Shown one piece after another: positions 61,450 through 64,000 of a stretch of DNA of 64,000 nt. Source of the DNA: Warburgia ugandensis (Eukaryota; Streptophyta; Magnoliopsida; Canellales; Canellaceae); NCBI GenBank assembly GCA_035236585.1, contig CP141138.1, forward strand, positions 32,313,437 through 32,377,436, written 5' to 3'. The translations under genes were made by a program, and so were the position numbers. The notes under the pieces were generated by a model. It worked only from the letters and a program-made list of their open reading frames with translations, was not told the DNA's origin and searched no databases. Position 1 is the stretch's first letter. Every line of letters starts with the position of its first letter.

Positions 61450-62706
61450 AAATTACCAGTATATTGGACAAAATGGGATATCTCTAATTTTCTTGCCAAG
61501 GTCAAGTACTTTATATTGGACAATTTGTACTTGTTCAATTATTGTCCTGATCAAATCATTAGGAGATGTGTTACTGATAATGAACACAATCAAATCATCG
61601 TATTTTGCCATGACCATGCTTGGGGGGGGTTCATTACAGTGCAAGGAAGTCTGTTGCAAAGTTTTTATAGTTTGGATTTTATAGGTCCATGATTTTTCAT
61701 TATTCTTGCAGGTATTGTAAAGCATGTGATGTTGCTAGAAGTTAGGGAACATTGGTTATAGTGACATGATGCAACTTAACTCGATCTTGATCATCGAACT
61801 TTTTGATTTTTGGGACTTCTACTTCATGGGTCCCTTCCTTGACTCTTATGAAAATATTTACATCTTAGTGGGAGTTGACTATGTGTCCAAATGGGTAGAG
61901 GCAATAGCATGTAAGACAAATGACTACAAAGTGGTAGTCGAGTTTTTAAGAGATAATATCTTTCCACACTTGGGCACTCCACATGTTATTATTAACAAAC
62001 GAGGTAAACATTTTTGCAACCAGGTATTTGAGGCCCTAATGAAGAAATATGGAGTTACCCTTAGAGTTGCAACACCCTATCATTCCTAGACTAATGGCCA
62101 AGTTAAGGTATCAAATAAAGAAATAAAGTGGATACGGGAGAAGACGATGAACTCCAATAGGAAGGATTGTTATATTAGATTAACTAATGCATTATGAGCT
62201 TATAAAACTGCATATAAAACCCTTATTGGAATGTCCCCATACCACTTAGTCTTTGAAAAAACTTGTCTTCTACCTATTGAGATAGAACATAAAGTATATT
62301 GAGCAATCAAATAGCTCAACTTTGATCATGACAAAGTTGAGAGACCCACAGGAATTTCCAACTTCAACAATTAGAAGAACATAGGAGAGATACATATGGT
62401 ACGACCAAAAGGTATAAGGATCATATGAAGATGGTTCATGATAAATCCATCCTGTGTAAAATGTTTGAACCAAGTCAGAAGGTTCTTCTCTATAATTCCC
62501 ATTTACATCTCTTTCCTAGAAAGTTATGCTCTTGATGGAATGGCACATATATTGTAAAGATTGTCCATCCTCATGGGACTGTCAAGATTGAAAAAGATGG
62601 AGGACTTTCCAAAGATAATGGCCAGAAATTGAAACTATATTTAGAAATGAGAAACCTTAATGATGATGAGGAACTCCTACTAGAGGAGCTTGTTTATCTG
62701 GACTAA
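61450..62706 (+). pseudogene. Integrase region of element E
   Basis: The open piece 61766-62089 (107 residues) contains 'VDYVSKWVEAIACKTND' and 'FPHLGTPHVII', the integrase core wording, and ends with 'VTLRVATPYHS'. The C-terminal domain with 'SQKVLLYNSHLHLFPRK' lies near 62476-62526. The frame ends near 62706, where the inverted duplication spans its last part. Fossil. Confidence 0.8.
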
Positions 62707-63118
62707 GGTCCACAACAGGTCATTTATATCACAGTTTATGTGTAGTTGTAGGTTTTGACTTTGCAATTTTTCTAGTTAGAGTCACAGATAATTGCACCAT
62801 CTTTGGAGTGTAGGTAATGTCATTCTAACCCTTCTCTCTACTTAGAATGAAATTTCCTACACTCCAAAGATGGTGCAATTATCTATGAATGTGGCCAGAA
62901 AAAATTGCAAAATAAGAGCCTACAACTACACCTAAACTATGATACAAATGGCCTATTGTGGATCTTAGTCCTGATAAATAAGATCCTTTAGTAGGATTTC
63001 CTCCTCTCCATTAGTTTTTCTCATTTATAAATATGGTTTCAATCACTAGCTATTAACTTTGAAAAGTTCTCCATCTTTTTCAATCTCAACAACCTGTGAG
63101 GATAGACAGTCTTTACAA
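62553..63118. repeat. Inverted duplication with arms of about 275 bases after integrase
   Basis: The left arm (about 62553-62827) holds the end of integrase and the start of the tail. The right arm (about 62840-63118) is its reverse complement at about 80-85% identity by eye, separated by about 13 bases ('cccttctctctac'). The clearest pairing is 'caccatctttggagtgtagg' with its complement. Elements B and C have this stretch only once, so the duplication is specific to E. Confidence 0.85.
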
Positions 63119-63169
63119 TGTATGGGCTAGTACAATAAAAGTGTAACTTTTCAGGAAAGAGATGTAAAT

Positions 63170-64000
63170 TGGACAATGCTTAATTTAAGTTTGGGGTAGG
63201 GACTTTCTAATTTGATGTGTCCACCATTTTTTTGCTCATTTTTTCAAAAAAAAATCCTTTATTTTGAAAATTAAAAGAAATTAAATTAAAAAACAATTTG
63301 AAAAAAAAAAAACTTATAATAAGTTCCTTACAAGGATGAGAATTTAGATTTTTTGATATTCAAGCTATCTTTTGAACTTTAGCTTATTAATAGATTTGTA
63401 CATAATTAGTTCACTATTTTATCCTTTTTCTAAAGTGTTCCATGAAAAGTTAAAGTGAGTGTATTTATTGCACAAAATTGTCATGTATATATAGTTTAAG
63501 TTGAAGAAAATATAACCTAGAGATCTTGAAGAAGATTGTGTAGACTATTAACCCATTTGAGCTTTAGAGACAATCTTCCTTTGAGGGTTAAATATAAATT
63601 CAAAATTTTCTTTAGTGGACATAATTCCTAGTTGGTCTCATTATCCTTCATCTTAGTTGACTATTAGAAAATCATAAAAGACTTATATATTGAGTTTATG
63701 GTTATGTTTACATCATATGAAACTTAGAAAATGATAAAGGCCATTGTTGGTAATACTCAAAGCCTTTAGCCTTCCTATGTTATTACACCACTAGTTAGAC
63801 CCTTAAGCCTTTTTATATTAAACCTTTTCTTTGTGATCATATTGACCACTAACCGATAAAAACCCTTATAATATATTCATTACTCAGTTGTTTTGGAAAT
63901 ATGTAGAGATGGTTGAAGAATATCTTGAGAAAAGTATGAGCAATATAGTTTAAGAGATGAAAATTAAAAAGGGCTAAAAAAGAGTAGAAAATTTAGAAAA
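63170..64000 (+). mobile_element. Noncoding 3' tail of element E
   Basis: It starts with the right half of the hairpin block and a 'ttggggtaggg' G-tract (63171-63201). It then follows the tails of A, B, C and L, including 'ctagttagacccttaagcctttt' type sequence near 63790-63813 and an A/G-rich end. No protein-like frame. Confidence 0.6.

Larger units (their letters stand above)
56238..64000 (+). mobile_element. Athila-lineage Ty3/gypsy retrotransposon fossil (E), running off the window
   Basis: Parts in order are a partial 5' LTR (about 56238-56680), a primer-binding-like site ('acacatcgttgtcaggga', about 56691-56708), a leader with an Au SINE (57218-57398), gag (57650 to about 58260), a Gln/Asn-rich linker (about 58440-58940), protease (about 59430-59640), RT (about 60190-60850), RNase H (about 60950-61330), integrase (about 61450-62706), an inverted duplication (to about 63120) and a noncoding tail. 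The 3' LTR lies beyond the window. Broken at many points. Confidence 0.8.

Overview
This window looks like intergenic DNA from a repeat-rich flowering-plant nuclear genome. The evidence is AT-rich sequence packed with nested Ty3/gypsy LTR retrotransposons of the plant Athila/Tat (OTA) and Del/Tekay types, a plant TRIM array primed by initiator tRNA-Met, an Au-type tRNA-derived SINE and long (CT)n microsatellites. The species cannot be named from the sequence. I found no host protein-coding gene, rRNA, tRNA gene or CRISPR array; every open frame I could interpret lies in a mobile element, and all of these elements look old and broken.

Layout: 1-259 is the tail of a Del/Tekay-like LTR (X). 260-5492 is a minus-strand non-autonomous Athila-like element (L). 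5493-20281 is its plus-strand relative (A), with roughly 2.5-kb LTRs. A's 5' LTR carries a 2.4-kb multimer of TRIM units (7029-9448) and its 3' LTR carries an opposite-strand solo LTR (16880-19669). 20282-26860 is an unclassified repeat R (copy R1), containing a duplicated (CT)n unit and split by a Del-like LTR (G). 26920-30889 is a minus-strand Athila pol fragment (B). 30890-46705 is a plus-strand Athila element (C) with recognisable gag, protease, RT, RNase H and integrase regions; its 3' LTR is split by a 5.1-kb solo LTR (D). 46706-53280 holds two further R copies in inverted orientation (R2, R3) around a Del-like segment (H) rich in tandem duplications. 53281-56237 is an Athila tail plus LTR (F). 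56238 to the window end is another Athila element (E) with an Au SINE upstream of gag and a large inverted duplication after integrase.

Two related lineages share one design. Autonomous-type elements (B, C, E) carry the pol domains. Non-autonomous ones (A, L) have the same kind of 3' tail, including a conserved hairpin plus G-tract about 1.6 kb before the 3' LTR, but their internal region carries only a Tyr/Asn/Pro/Trp-rich reading frame. Paired copies inside the window serve as 'empty sites' that date and delimit insertions, most clearly for the TRIM multimer. The most interesting points are the inverted TRIM multimer bounded by a perfect 5-bp target duplication, the long inverted R2/R3 arms, the conserved hairpin block, and the fresh-looking tandem duplications in otherwise decayed sequence.
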